Numbered from the stretch's first letter, positions 8,398 through 15,239 are shown. The stretch is 26,734 nucleotides of DNA from Galbitalea sp036495225 (GCA_036495225.1 DASXNG010000249.1:1-26734); one strand, 5' to 3'. Notes: generated by a model from the sequence alone, not told the origin. A program made the numbers and translations.

Positions 8398-9993
8398 ATG
8401 GCTAGAAGCAAGAAATCTGAACAGCACGGACCAGTTCGTCGGTTATCGATCCTGCGGCTGCTCGTGGCGTTGGTGGTCACCTCTGGACTGATCGGCGGCG
8501 GCGTTGTCGGTTGGCAGTACTACTCGGCCCAGGCGTCATCGCCGGCGGCCGGCTCCTGGTTCGCGGGGTACGTCGACGTGACGGCAACGCCGAGCTTCGC
8601 ATTCGAGACGCCAGCCGTTTCCGCTGGCAAGCAGGTGATGCTGTCGTTCGTCGTCGCATCCAAATCGGCGCCTTGCACTCCCTCATGGGGAGGTAGCTAC
8701 TCGCTCGACGAGGCTTCCGCGTCGCTCGATCTCGACCGGAGGATTGCGCGGCTCCAGGACAGCGGCGGCGTTGTCGCCGTCTCCTTCGGTGGACAGAAGA
8801 ACTCTGAACTCGCCACCACCTGCACAAGCGTGAGCGAATTGGCGCAGGCGTACCTCGGCGTCATCGATCGCTACAACCTGTCGACTATCGACCTGGATCT
8901 CGAAGGAACAGCCCTTCTCGACAGCCAGGCCAACGATCGCCGGGCCGAGGCACTTGCACAGGTTCAACAGCAGCGCCGCGACGCCGGGCATCCGCTCGCA
9001 ATCTGGCTGACACTCCCGGTCACGTCGACCGGCCTCGCCGTGGAAGGACAGCAGGCGGTCGCAGCGACGCTCGCGCGGAAGGTCGATATCGCGGGCGTCA
9101 ACGCCATGACCATGGACTACGGCAACTCCCTGACGCATGGCATGACCATGTTGACCGCGTCGGAGGACGCACTCACCGCGCTCCAGCGCCAACTCGGTGT
9201 GCTCTACCTTCGCGCGAAGATCACCCTGACGCAGTCAACTCTGTGGTCGAAGGTGGGGGCGACTCCGATGATCGGCCAGAACGATGACGCCGGCGAAATC
9301 TTCACGCTCTCGGATGCCGCGAAGTTCAACCAGTTCGCCAAATCGCACGGTGTCGGTCGGATGTCGATGTGGTCGCTCAACCGTGACCTCACGTGTGGCT
9401 CGAACTACACGACTCTGGACATCGAATCGGACTCGTGCAGCGGCGTGAACCAGGGCGCGCAGCACTACGCCACCGTGCTCTCGCACGGCTTCACGGGAAG
9501 CGTCGACGCTAACGCGAAGTCGGTGACCAAAACCCAGAAGGTCTCGACGAAGGCTCTCAAAGACGACCCCAAGACGAGTCCTTACCCGATCTGGTCGGCG
9601 ACCGACTCCTATCTTCAGGGCACCAAAATCGTCTGGCACCACAACGTGTATGTCGCGAAGTGGTGGACAGAGGGAGATCTGCCAGACAACCCGGTGCTGA
9701 ACTCGTGGGAGACCCCGTGGCAGTTGATCGGCCCGGTGCTCCCGGGGGAGAAACCGATCACACCGGTGACGGTGCCCGCTGGGACATTCCCCGCGTGGGC
9801 TGGCACGTCGATCTACAACAAGGGTGACAAGGTTCTCTTCAATGGTCTGCCGTACCAGTCGAAGTGGTGGACGCAGGGCGACAGCCCGGCGCAGGCATCC
9901 TCGGATCCGGACAGCTCGCCGTGGACTCCGCTGACGGTCGCTCAGATCAACGCCATCAACCAGCAGCTGAAGGCGGCGTCCGGCGGCAACTAG
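8398..9993 (+). CDS. Exported GH18-like chitinase with two C-terminal chitin-binding (CBM5/12) modules
   Basis: 531 aa from the ATG at 8398. A basic N-terminus is followed by a hydrophobic helix (about residues 17-42), giving a signal peptide or membrane anchor. The GH18-like domain starts at WFAGYVDVT (about 53) and carries the catalytic core IDLDLEG (164-170) with presumed acid E169. The first Asp of the usual DxxDxDxE motif is replaced by Ser/Thr (S162-T163). Two CBM5/12-like modules (about 395-440 and 460-505) each carry KWWT-GD cores. No ribosome site is seen and the gap to the GT2 gene is only 4 nt, so translation is probably coupled. It may cut or bind the polymer made by the synthase. 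The stop codon overlaps the convergent gene in CTAG at 9990-9993. Confidence 0.85.
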   Translation: MARSKKSEQHGPVRRLSILRLLVALVVTSGLIGGGVVGWQYYSAQASSPAAGSWFAGYVDVTATPSFAFETPAVSAGKQVMLSFVVASKSAPCTPSWGGSYSLDEASASLDLDRRIARLQDSGGVVAVSFGGQKNSELATTCTSVSELAQAYLGVIDRYNLSTIDLDLEGTALLDSQANDRRAEALAQVQQQRRDAGHPLAIWLTLPVTSTGLAVEGQQAVAATLARKVDIAGVNAMTMDYGNSLTHGMTMLTASEDALTALQRQLGVLYLRAKITLTQSTLWSKVGATPMIGQNDDAGEIFTLSDAAKFNQFAKSHGVGRMSMWSLNRDLTCGSNYTTLDIESDSCSGVNQGAQHYATVLSHGFTGSVDANAKSVTKTQKVSTKALKDDPKTSPYPIWSATDSYLQGTKIVWHHNVYVAKWWTEGDLPDNPVLNSWETPWQLIGPVLPGEKPITPVTVPAGTFPAWAGTSIYNKGDKVLFNGLPYQSKWWTQGDSPAQASSDPDSSPWTPLTVAQINAINQQLKAASGGN

Positions 9994-10451
9994 GCACGCA
10001 GCTCTGTGAGCACGCGTGCGCGGTCAATTCCCGCGATCGCCAGGGCTCGCGGAACTGTGCCGACTTTGAGACTCAGGATGCCGACGGCGAGTTCGGTCTC
10101 GAGCGCTCCGCTCACCCGTGTCGTCGGCCGCTCCGCGTTGTGAATGAGTTCGCGAACCGAGGTGCCCCAGCCGGGTCGAGATACCCGCGGGGTTGACGTC
10201 AATACTTCTGGGGCAACGGGCTCGACGCCGGCGCCGCGGAGGCTTCGCGCGCGTTCGCTCGAGAGCGCGCCATCCAGTGTGTCGTGATCGAGGCCTGCGG
10301 CCGAAAGCGTGGATCCAACAGGCGACGACCCTGCCGTGAGCGCGAGCAGCACGTGTTCCGCATCGACGGCGCGTGCTCGGCGGCGCACGGCCTCCGCGGC
10401 AGCGGCCATCCCAATCGCGTGCAGCTGTACGGCGAGGGGACTGTCAACCAT
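9990..10451 (-). CDS. Clp-N-domain protein (ClpA/ClpB N-terminal-like, no ATPase)
   Basis: 153-aa protein made of two Clp N-terminal-like repeats with no AAA+ modules. The repeat cores are visible as DAEHVLLALTAG (about residues 35-46) and, later, LETELAVGILS. Such domains bind substrates or adaptors in Clp chaperones; as a free protein it may act as an adaptor or a decoy. The ATG at 10451 is preferred over upstream in-frame codons because AGGAG lies 5 nt before it. It overlaps the end of the helix-turn-helix gene by 8 nt. It is the last gene of a three-gene unit with that regulator and a membrane protein. Its stop shares CTAG with the chitinase stop. Confidence 0.8.
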   Translation of the reverse strand: MVDSPLAVQLHAIGMAAAAEAVRRRARAVDAEHVLLALTAGSSPVGSTLSAAGLDHDTLDGALSSERARSLRGAGVEPVAPEVLTSTPRVSRPGWGTSVRELIHNAERPTTRVSGALETELAVGILSLKVGTVPRALAIAGIDRARVLTELRA

Positions 10452-10671
10452 TTCGTCTCCTGAGGGCAATATCTGCGTCAGCGAGCCGACGCAGGTGTTT
10501 CTTGTGCACGGCCTGCCGAGTGACCCCGAGCGCCTGTGCGACCTCGGCCCACGACCAACCTGCTCGCAGGGCTCGTTCGACGCCGGCGTCCTCGAGTTGG
10601 TCCGCGAGTTCTCGTAATGCCACTACGGCAGCGAGCGTGTCGGCTGGCTCGCCGGTCGGGGCCGCGGTCAC
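10444..10671 (-). CDS. Small helix-turn-helix protein (75 aa)
   Basis: Short DNA-binding protein. An N-terminal amphipathic helix (about residues 11-37) is followed by a sigma-region-4-like helix-turn-helix, AGWSWAEVAQALGVTRQAVH (about 37-56), and a basic end. The GTG at 10671 is chosen because it overlaps the preceding stop as GTGA; the longer open frame upstream is shadow of the membrane-protein gene. No ligand or sensor domain is present. It sits between a four-helix membrane protein and a Clp-N protein, and probably regulates the unit, perhaps by the dyads at 11143-11183; that link is inference. Confidence 0.8.
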   Translation of the reverse strand: MTAAPTGEPADTLAAVVALRELADQLEDAGVERALRAGWSWAEVAQALGVTRQAVHKKHLRRLADADIALRRRNG

Positions 10672-11138
10672 GGTGTGCTCCCGAACACGCCGGCCACAAC
10701 CAGGCACGCCAGCGACGCGATCCCCGGCAGCACTCTTGCGAGATGGAATGACACCCAGCGGTCGCGCTGTTGATGCCAGTCGGTCGGCATGTCCTGTGGC
10801 GTGCTCCAGCCGCGGATGCGGCCGACGATCGGTACCTCGACCGCGACCGTGACGATGAGCGTCACGACCATGAGCAGGAGCGCGATGAAGGACAAGGCGA
10901 ACACCGTCGGGCGACCGAACGAGAACACCGAAACCGCGGCTATGGACAGCAAGGTAATGGGCACGAGCACGGTCATGTTGGTGCCGAGGTTGCGGTCCAT
11001 GCGATGGACTATCGCCAGAAACACGTCGGGCGCGAAGCTGCCGATCGACCGCGTGAGTGCCAGCCACGGCCCCCAGTAGACGCCGACAACGAACGCGGTC
11101 AGCAGGATGCTGAGGACCTCAAGAATCGACAGGAGCAC
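10668..11138 (-). CDS. Small integral membrane protein, DUF1772/anthrone-oxygenase-like
   Basis: 156 aa with four predicted membrane helices (about residues 3-24, 55-72, 78-105 and 136-153). The loop before the last helix carries a WHQQRDRW segment followed by HLAR, which resembles the conserved W-R-W-R pattern of DUF1772 proteins. Function is unknown; a redox or stress role is only a guess. The GTG at 11138 is supported by a TAGGTT hexamer 6 nt upstream, giving a leaderless mRNA. It is the first gene of a unit that continues into the helix-turn-helix gene (GTGA overlap) and then the Clp-N gene. Confidence 0.72.
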   Translation of the reverse strand: MLLSILEVLSILLTAFVVGVYWGPWLALTRSIGSFAPDVFLAIVHRMDRNLGTNMTVLVPITLLSIAAVSVFSFGRPTVFALSFIALLLMVVTLIVTVAVEVPIVGRIRGWSTPQDMPTDWHQQRDRWVSFHLARVLPGIASLACLVVAGVFGSTP

Positions 11139-11142
11139 CTAA

Positions 11143-11175
11143 GCAACCTAAGTTGCCTACCGCGGCTTTGTCAAC
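11143..11175 (-). promoter_or_regulatory. Promoter of the membrane protein/HTH/Clp-N unit with overlapping dyads
   Basis: Read on the minus strand, a consensus TTGACA (11175-11170) is followed after 18-19 bp by TAGGTT (11150-11145), which is 6 nt before the GTG at 11138. A perfect dyad GCAAC-N4-GTTGC covers 11143-11156 over the -10 element. A second dyad CAAC-N4-GTTG at 11172-11183 overlaps the -35. The dyad centres are 28 bp apart. This looks like a tightly repressed leaderless promoter; the binding protein is unknown, the encoded helix-turn-helix protein being the obvious candidate. Confidence 0.6.
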
Positions 11176-11794
11176 CCGAGTTGCTTAAACGATTTTTGCG
11201 CGCGGCCTGCTTCTCGAGCGCGCGCAGGTTGATGTTGGCGAACGCACGCAGGCGCGCCTCCTTGTCTTCCTCGTAGTACCGGTCAGGCGGCTTCGGCAGC
11301 GAGTCCAACAGCCGCGACTCGATCGCGTCACCAACCTCGGTCCAGGCCTGCATTCGTGCGCGCTCCGCGACACCGGCAACGTAGTCCGCGTCATCCGCGA
11401 GAGCGTTCAACTGCTCGGACAGTTGCGAGTGAATGACGACCCGGTTCGTGAGCGCCGGATGATCGCCCGCCTGGTAACCCTCGCTGTCGTGCTTCGCCCA
11501 ACCAGACTTCAAAACCTGCGCCGCCAGCTTGTCGACGCGAGCCGCGTTCTCGTCGTTCTCGGTCGCGAGCTCGTGAAGCTCGCGCCGCACGACCTCGGAG
11601 ACGTCGTCGAGATCGTATGGTTGGCCGTCTCGGATGGCGGTGACGATGATGTAATTCTTGACCTCCATCGTGAGGGCAGCGCGCGCGATCAACAGACCCT
11701 CCTCGACGGCACGATCGAGGGAAATCGGATCCTTGGCTGCCGGCGGGTCTGTCACAGACGGAACCGCGGCAAACGTCGGGTGCTCGTCGCTCAC
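11171..11794 (-). CDS. Hypothetical protein (207 codons), coupled to a DHFR-like gene
   Basis: Not recognised. The protein is soluble, acidic through most of its length and strongly helix-prone, with no membrane segment or signal peptide. It has a Pro/Ala-rich first 25 residues, a charged middle (DDVSEVVRRELHELATENDE) and a basic C-terminal tail rich in Arg and Lys. The GTG at 11794 overlaps the stop of the upstream reductase gene as GTGA, so the pair is co-translated. Its last bases lie inside the control region of the next minus-strand unit: the second CAAC-N4-GTTG dyad and the -35 TTGACA overlap its final codons and stop. Confidence 0.7.
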   Translation of the reverse strand: MSDEHPTFAAVPSVTDPPAAKDPISLDRAVEEGLLIARAALTMEVKNYIIVTAIRDGQPYDLDDVSEVVRRELHELATENDENAARVDKLAAQVLKSGWAKHDSEGYQAGDHPALTNRVVIHSQLSEQLNALADDADYVAGVAERARMQAWTEVGDAIESRLLDSLPKPPDRYYEEDKEARLRAFANINLRALEKQAARKNRLSNSG

Positions 11795-12351
11795 GCCGCC
11801 ACCCTTCTATAGTGCGCGTACGTCACACCGCTCGCGAAACGACGCTCGTCGAGCAGTTCGAGGTCGAGGTGCGAGCCGGCCGGAAAGTACGGTGTTCCCC
11901 CTCCAACAACGACCGGGTGACGAAAGAGCTGGAACTCGTCCACGAGTCCAGCCCGGATCGCGGCCGCTGCCAGGGTTGGGCCGCCGACAGTGATGTTCCT
12001 TGTCTCGCTAGCCTTGAGGGCTGTGACGATGGATGCGTCAAAGGTGTCGACCAGCGTCGTATTCGGCGTTGGGGCGACATCCAGCGTCGTTGAATACACG
12101 ATCTTGGTCGCAGCGCGCCAGATGTTCGCAAAGTCGCGCTCGACGGCGGTCAGGTTCTCCGTGTCGATGCTCTGCCACACCGACATGACCTCATACAGGC
12201 GACGGCCGTAGAGGTACGTACCGATTCCCCGTTCGAGTTCGTTGACCAGGGCGAAGACTTCCTCGTCTGGAGCTGCCCACTCGAAGTCACCGTCGGCGTC
12301 GACGGTATAGCCGTCGAGCGACATGATTCCGGAGTAGATGAGCTTCGCCAT
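11791..12351 (-). CDS. Dihydrofolate reductase-family protein (RibD C-terminal domain), copy 1
   Basis: 186-aa single-domain protein of the RibD-C/DHFR-like family (YwjB/YyaP type). The N-terminal strand reads LIYSGIMSLDGY, with GTYLYGRRLYEVM (about residues 43-55) and the NADPH-binding ITVGGPTLAAAAI turn (about 120-133). Actinobacteria carry many such proteins; their substrates are mostly unknown and true DHFR activity should not be assumed. The ATG at 12351 is preceded by TAGGAT 6 nt upstream within a 19-bp palindrome, giving a probable leaderless and regulated start. The stop is coupled (GTGA) to the hypothetical gene downstream. A second family member lies at 13877. Confidence 0.85.
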   Translation of the reverse strand: MAKLIYSGIMSLDGYTVDADGDFEWAAPDEEVFALVNELERGIGTYLYGRRLYEVMSVWQSIDTENLTAVERDFANIWRAATKIVYSTTLDVAPTPNTTLVDTFDASIVTALKASETRNITVGGPTLAAAAIRAGLVDEFQLFRHPVVVGGGTPYFPAGSHLDLELLDERRFASGVTYAHYRRVAA

Positions 12352-12370
12352 CGCTCAATCCTATTGAGCG
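12352..12370. promoter_or_regulatory. Perfect 19-bp palindrome in a divergent promoter region
   Basis: CGCTCAAT-CCT-ATTGAGCG occupies 12352-12370, between the DHFR-like gene (ATG begins at 12351) and the AraC-type gene (12408). On the minus strand its centre supplies TAGGAT at 12363-12358, the -10 of a leaderless transcript. A protein bound here would block that promoter directly. The adjacent AraC-type protein is a possible but unproven binder. Confidence 0.55.
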
Positions 12371-12395
12371 CGTGCTCCGGGTCCGAGGCCGGTGT

Positions 12396-12401
12396 TACCG
12401 T
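12396..12401 (+). promoter_or_regulatory. Leaderless -10 element of the AraC-type gene
   Basis: TACCGT lies exactly 6 nt before the ATG at 12408. No Shine-Dalgarno sequence is present, so the mRNA probably starts at the start codon. Confidence 0.5.
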
Positions 12402-12407
12402 GGGTGC

Positions 12408-12854
12408 ATGACGCCGCAGGAACTTCAGAACCTCGCGCACCTGAGGCGGGCGCGCGATCTGATCGACCGCGAATACGCGAAGCCGCTCGACGTGCCGACC
12501 ATGGCAAGCCGCGCCCTGATGTCGCCCGCGCATTTCTCCCGGCAGTTCCGCGCGGCATACGGCGAGACTCCATACAGCTACCTGATGACTCGCCGCATCG
12601 AGCGCGCGATGGCGCTGCTGCGCACCGGCGTTTCCGTGACCGACGCCTGCATGACCGTTGGTGGCACATCGCTCGGGTCCTTCAGCACCAGGTTCACCGA
12701 ATTGGTCGGAGAGACCCCAAGCGCCTATCGCGCGCGCGAGCACCACGCTGTTGAGGCCATGCCACCTTGCATCGCCAAGGTCCGAACGCGTCCCACCCGC
12801 GGGGCGTCCTCATCGAGCAGGATTCGAGAAGTCGCACAAGCTGCCGCTGCCTAG
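12408..12854 (+). CDS. AraC-type helix-turn-helix regulator
   Basis: 148 aa, essentially a stand-alone AraC DNA-binding domain plus a basic tail. Two helix-turn-helix units are visible: one around LDVPTMASRALMSPAHFSRQ (about residues 27-46), the second around VSVTDACMTVGGTSLGSFS (about 76-94), followed by the family end GETPSAYR. No effector-binding domain is present. Start at 12408 is set by the leaderless -10 element and lack of a ribosome site. Its stop is 10 nt before a VOC-family gene whose own -10 overlaps that stop. Regulator-plus-VOC pairs of this kind are common in actinobacteria, so it may control its neighbour. Its target could also be the palindrome at 12352. Confidence 0.86.
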   Translation: MTPQELQNLAHLRRARDLIDREYAKPLDVPTMASRALMSPAHFSRQFRAAYGETPYSYLMTRRIERAMALLRTGVSVTDACMTVGGTSLGSFSTRFTELVGETPSAYRAREHHAVEAMPPCIAKVRTRPTRGASSSSRIREVAQAAAA

Positions 12855-12857
12855 AGT
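12852..12857 (+). promoter_or_regulatory. Leaderless -10 element of the VOC gene
   Basis: TAGAGT lies 7 nt before the ATG at 12865 and contains the TAG stop of the AraC-type gene. No ribosome site is visible, so the VOC gene may have its own leaderless transcript. Confidence 0.4.
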
Positions 12858-12864
12858 TGGCGGC

Positions 12865-13275
12865 ATGACAATCGCACTTCAATACTGCAACGTCACCGTC
12901 AACAACGTGGATGAGTCGGTGGCTTTCTACAGCGATGCCCTCGGACTGGAGGTGCAGAACAATGTCGAGAACGGCGGCTTCCACTGGGTGACGCTGGGCA
13001 CGCCGCTGCAGCCCGGGCTCGGCATCGTGCTGTCCGAGCCACACGCCGGTCGTTCGCAGGCCGACGGTGATGTTCTTCAGGAACTGCTGACGAAGGGGAC
13101 GCTTCCCGCGCTGGTCTTCCGCTCAGACGATGTCGACGCGGCGTTCGAGAAAATTCAGGCAACCGGCGCCGAGGTGCTGCAGGAGCCCATGGACCAGGGT
13201 TGGGGACCGCGCGACTGCGCGTTCCGCGACCCGTCAGGCAACACGGTTCGCATCTCGCAGGCGCCTGCGGCCTAG
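12865..13275 (+). CDS. VOC (glyoxalase/bleomycin-resistance) family protein
   Basis: 136-aa single VOC protein with two beta-alpha-beta-beta-beta modules. Module one starts at ALQYCNVTVNNVDESVAFY, with GLEVQNN and VTLGTP; module two includes PALVFRSDDVDAAF and ends with CAFRDPSGNTVRISQ, the usual family ending. VOC proteins are metal-dependent lyases, isomerases, dioxygenases or drug-binding proteins; this subgroup is usually of unknown substrate. Paired with the AraC-type gene upstream. It ends tail-to-tail with the TOPRIM gene, both stops sharing CTAG at 13272-13275. Confidence 0.87.
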   Translation: MTIALQYCNVTVNNVDESVAFYSDALGLEVQNNVENGGFHWVTLGTPLQPGLGIVLSEPHAGRSQADGDVLQELLTKGTLPALVFRSDDVDAAFEKIQATGAEVLQEPMDQGWGPRDCAFRDPSGNTVRISQAPAA

Positions 13276-13832
13276 CCGAGCGCGAAGGTCAGCACCCCGT
13301 CGAGCGGTCGGGGTACCGCGCCGAGGTCGAGCCCTTCGACGAGTGCCCTGGCGTACTGCACCTTGCGGCCGCCCATGGTTCCGAAGAATCGGTGCAACTG
13401 CAGCTGGATGTCCCGATCACGCTGGTACGGCTGGTTCTGGAACGTGCGAAAAGCGGGCAGGTCACCCTCCCCTTTGAGGATCGCTTCGACGGCGCTCACG
13501 CCGAGCGCTCGGATGAGCTCATCTTCGAGATCCGCGTCGCACGCGAAGAATCCGAGCGTTTCCATCTCCCGCATGCTGAGGTCGTCGCCGAGGCCCGCCC
13601 GCTCCAACGCGACCCGAAAGTAGCGGATCTCGCGCGAGTCGCAGAGCCCGGCGACACGGGGAGCGTCCTTGGCAGAACGGAGTTCGAGCAGCACCCTCGC
13701 GACGTTTGTCACACCACCGAGCGCGACCACCTCGATGCTTCGCTCCGTGAGGTCGAGCTTGCGCCGAGCGGCCAGCGTCGTGACCGCGACACGGTCGCTT
13801 GCGCCCTCCACGAGGATGGCGGTTTTAGCCAT
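13272..13832 (-). CDS. Stand-alone OLD-type TOPRIM protein
   Basis: 186-aa protein resembling the TOPRIM half of OLD-family nucleases, without the ABC-type ATPase half. The N-terminal strand AILVEGASD has E9 and D13, followed by a VVALGGVTN turn (G39-G40). The second acidic motif is GLCDSRE (D65, E68). The usual Asp two residues after D65 is Arg67, so metal binding could be altered. A late HRFFGTMGGRKVQYA segment matches the Lys-containing end of OLD TOPRIM domains. A nuclease or nucleotidyl-transfer role is therefore possible but not shown, and no partner ATPase lies nearby. It is divergent from the DHFR-like gene at 13877 and convergent with the VOC gene. Confidence 0.75.
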   Translation of the reverse strand: MAKTAILVEGASDRVAVTTLAARRKLDLTERSIEVVALGGVTNVARVLLELRSAKDAPRVAGLCDSREIRYFRVALERAGLGDDLSMREMETLGFFACDADLEDELIRALGVSAVEAILKGEGDLPAFRTFQNQPYQRDRDIQLQLHRFFGTMGGRKVQYARALVEGLDLGAVPRPLDGVLTFALG

Positions 13833-13864
13833 CTGCCCAGTATTCCAGTGCAGTCAGTCGGCGG

Positions 13865-13870
13865 TAATCT
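13865..13870 (+). promoter_or_regulatory. Leaderless -10 element of the second DHFR-like gene
   Basis: TAATCT is exactly 6 nt before the ATG at 13877; no Shine-Dalgarno sequence is seen in the 44-bp divergent gap. Confidence 0.5.
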
Positions 13871-13876
13871 TGCGAA

Positions 13877-14425
13877 ATGGGACGCCTTCGGTACTCCATC
13901 AACGTCACGCTGGACGGGTGCTGCGATCATCGTGAAATCCCCGCGGACGAGGAGCTCCACCGTCACGCGGCCGAGAACATCGCCCGGGCAGATGCCCTTC
14001 TCTTCGGGCGCGTGACCTACGAAATGATGGAATCCGCTTGGCGTCCGACGGCATCTGCTGAGGCGAGACCCGAGTGGATGGAACCATTCGCCAGGACGAT
14101 TAACGCAGCCAAGAAGTATGTCGTGTCGAGCACACTGAAGCAGGTCGATTGGAACGCGGAACTCGTTGGCGGCGATCTGGGTGAGGCAGTTCAGCGACTC
14201 AAGCGGGAGTCGAGTGGCGCGCTTTTCGTGGGAGGCGTGATGCTTCCGCTGGCCCTGACAGAGCTTGGACTGATCGATGAGTACGAGTTCGTTGTGCACC
14301 CGAGACTCGTGGGCCACGGTCCGACCCTGTTTTCGGGGTTGTCGACGCAGGTCGACCTGAAGCTCGTCGACTGGCTCGAGTACGGCTCGGGCGCGGTGGC
14401 ACTGCGGTACGAGCGCAGAAGGTAG
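13877..14425 (+). CDS. Dihydrofolate reductase-family protein (RibD C-terminal domain), copy 2
   Basis: 182 aa, same family as the gene at 11791-12351 but clearly diverged. The N-terminal strand is LRYSINVTLDGCCDH, the loop DALLFGRVTYEMM spans about residues 40-52, and LFVGGVMLPLALTELGLIDEY (about 116-136) forms the cofactor turn. It is probably an NAD(P)H-binding reductase of unknown substrate. The ATG at 13877 is supported by the leaderless -10 just upstream. It stands alone: TOPRIM is divergent on its left and the acyltransferase begins 103 nt downstream after an AGTCGC/GCGACT inverted repeat (14455-14478). Confidence 0.85.
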   Translation: MGRLRYSINVTLDGCCDHREIPADEELHRHAAENIARADALLFGRVTYEMMESAWRPTASAEARPEWMEPFARTINAAKKYVVSSTLKQVDWNAELVGGDLGEAVQRLKRESSGALFVGGVMLPLALTELGLIDEYEFVVHPRLVGHGPTLFSGLSTQVDLKLVDWLEYGSGAVALRYERRR

Positions 14426-14528
14426 CCACCACCGGGACCGTCGCATCCTTACGAAGTCGCAGTGAGAATGCCGCGACTGCAATAATCGACAGGGAGCTCG
14501 GTAGGTCCGGGTGTGAAACGGGCGGACG

Positions 14529-15239
14529 ATGTTGTACTGGATCGGCAAGTACCTGGTGGTGAGTCCGTTGCTTCACATCTTCTATCGCATCAGGGTCGAG
14601 GGCCACGAGAACATCCCGAAGACCGGGCCTGTCATCATCGCAAGCAACCACCTTTCGGCGATCGACTCCTTCTTTCTACCGAGCGTGGTCAAGCGCAAGC
14701 TGACGTTTCTCGCCAAGAGCCAGTACTTCACGGGCAAGGGCATCAAGGGCTGGTTCGTGAAGAACTTCCTGCTCGGCGTGGGGCAGATTCCGATCGACCG
14801 CTCTGGCGGTGCGGCATCCAGTGACTCGCTCAACTCGGGACTGACGGCACTTTCAGAGTCGAAGGCCCTCGGCATCTACCCGGAGGGCACCCGCAGCCCG
14901 ACCGGCAAGCTGTATCGCGGCAAGACCGGCATCGCGCGGATGGTGCTCGCGGCGGGAGTTCCCGTCGTCCCCATCTCAATCTGGGGCACGCAGGGGATCC
15001 TGCCCAAGGGCGCCAAGTTTCCCCACATCGGTGGTCGAATCACGGTGACGATCGGCGATCCCCTCGAATTCGACCGATTCCACGGCCTCGACAATGACCG
15101 TTTCATCCTGCGCTCGGTCACCGACGAGGTCATGCACGAGATTCTCGGGCTCGGCGACCAGGAGTACGTCGACGTGTACGCCTCCAACGTGAAGAACAAC
15201 TCCGACTTCAACCCCCAGCGCGAGGCGGTCCCAGCGTAG
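14529..15239 (+). CDS. 1-acylglycerol-3-phosphate acyltransferase family protein (PlsC-like)
   Basis: 236-aa lysophospholipid acyltransferase. The catalytic HX4D is H41-D46 in NHLSAID. The substrate-phosphate site is EGTRSP (about 119-124), and VVPISIWGTQ follows. The short hydrophobic N-terminus (WIGKYLVVSPLLHIFY) would anchor it to the membrane face. The expected reaction is acyl transfer from acyl-CoA or acyl-ACP to lysophosphatidic acid; several paralogues occur in actinobacteria and the acceptor may differ. No strong ribosome site precedes the ATG (GGGCGGACG). It converges with pckG across a repeat-filled gap. Confidence 0.9.
   Translation: MLYWIGKYLVVSPLLHIFYRIRVEGHENIPKTGPVIIASNHLSAIDSFFLPSVVKRKLTFLAKSQYFTGKGIKGWFVKNFLLGVGQIPIDRSGGAASSDSLNSGLTALSESKALGIYPEGTRSPTGKLYRGKTGIARMVLAAGVPVVPISIWGTQGILPKGAKFPHIGGRITVTIGDPLEFDRFHGLDNDRFILRSVTDEVMHEILGLGDQEYVDVYASNVKNNSDFNPQREAVPA

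Noticed and set aside
6474..8480. 668-codon open frame antisense to the GT2 synthase
   Set aside because: It lies wholly opposite a gene with clear GT2 motifs, has no recognisable domain and a composition typical of reverse-frame shadow in GC-rich DNA.
11812..12093. Plus-strand frame opposite the DHFR-like gene
   Set aside because: No domain or start signals; the opposite strand holds a full-length family member.
13200..14015. 271-codon plus-strand frame opposite the TOPRIM gene
   Set aside because: Antisense shadow; overlaps the VOC gene end and the second DHFR-like gene start, both better supported.
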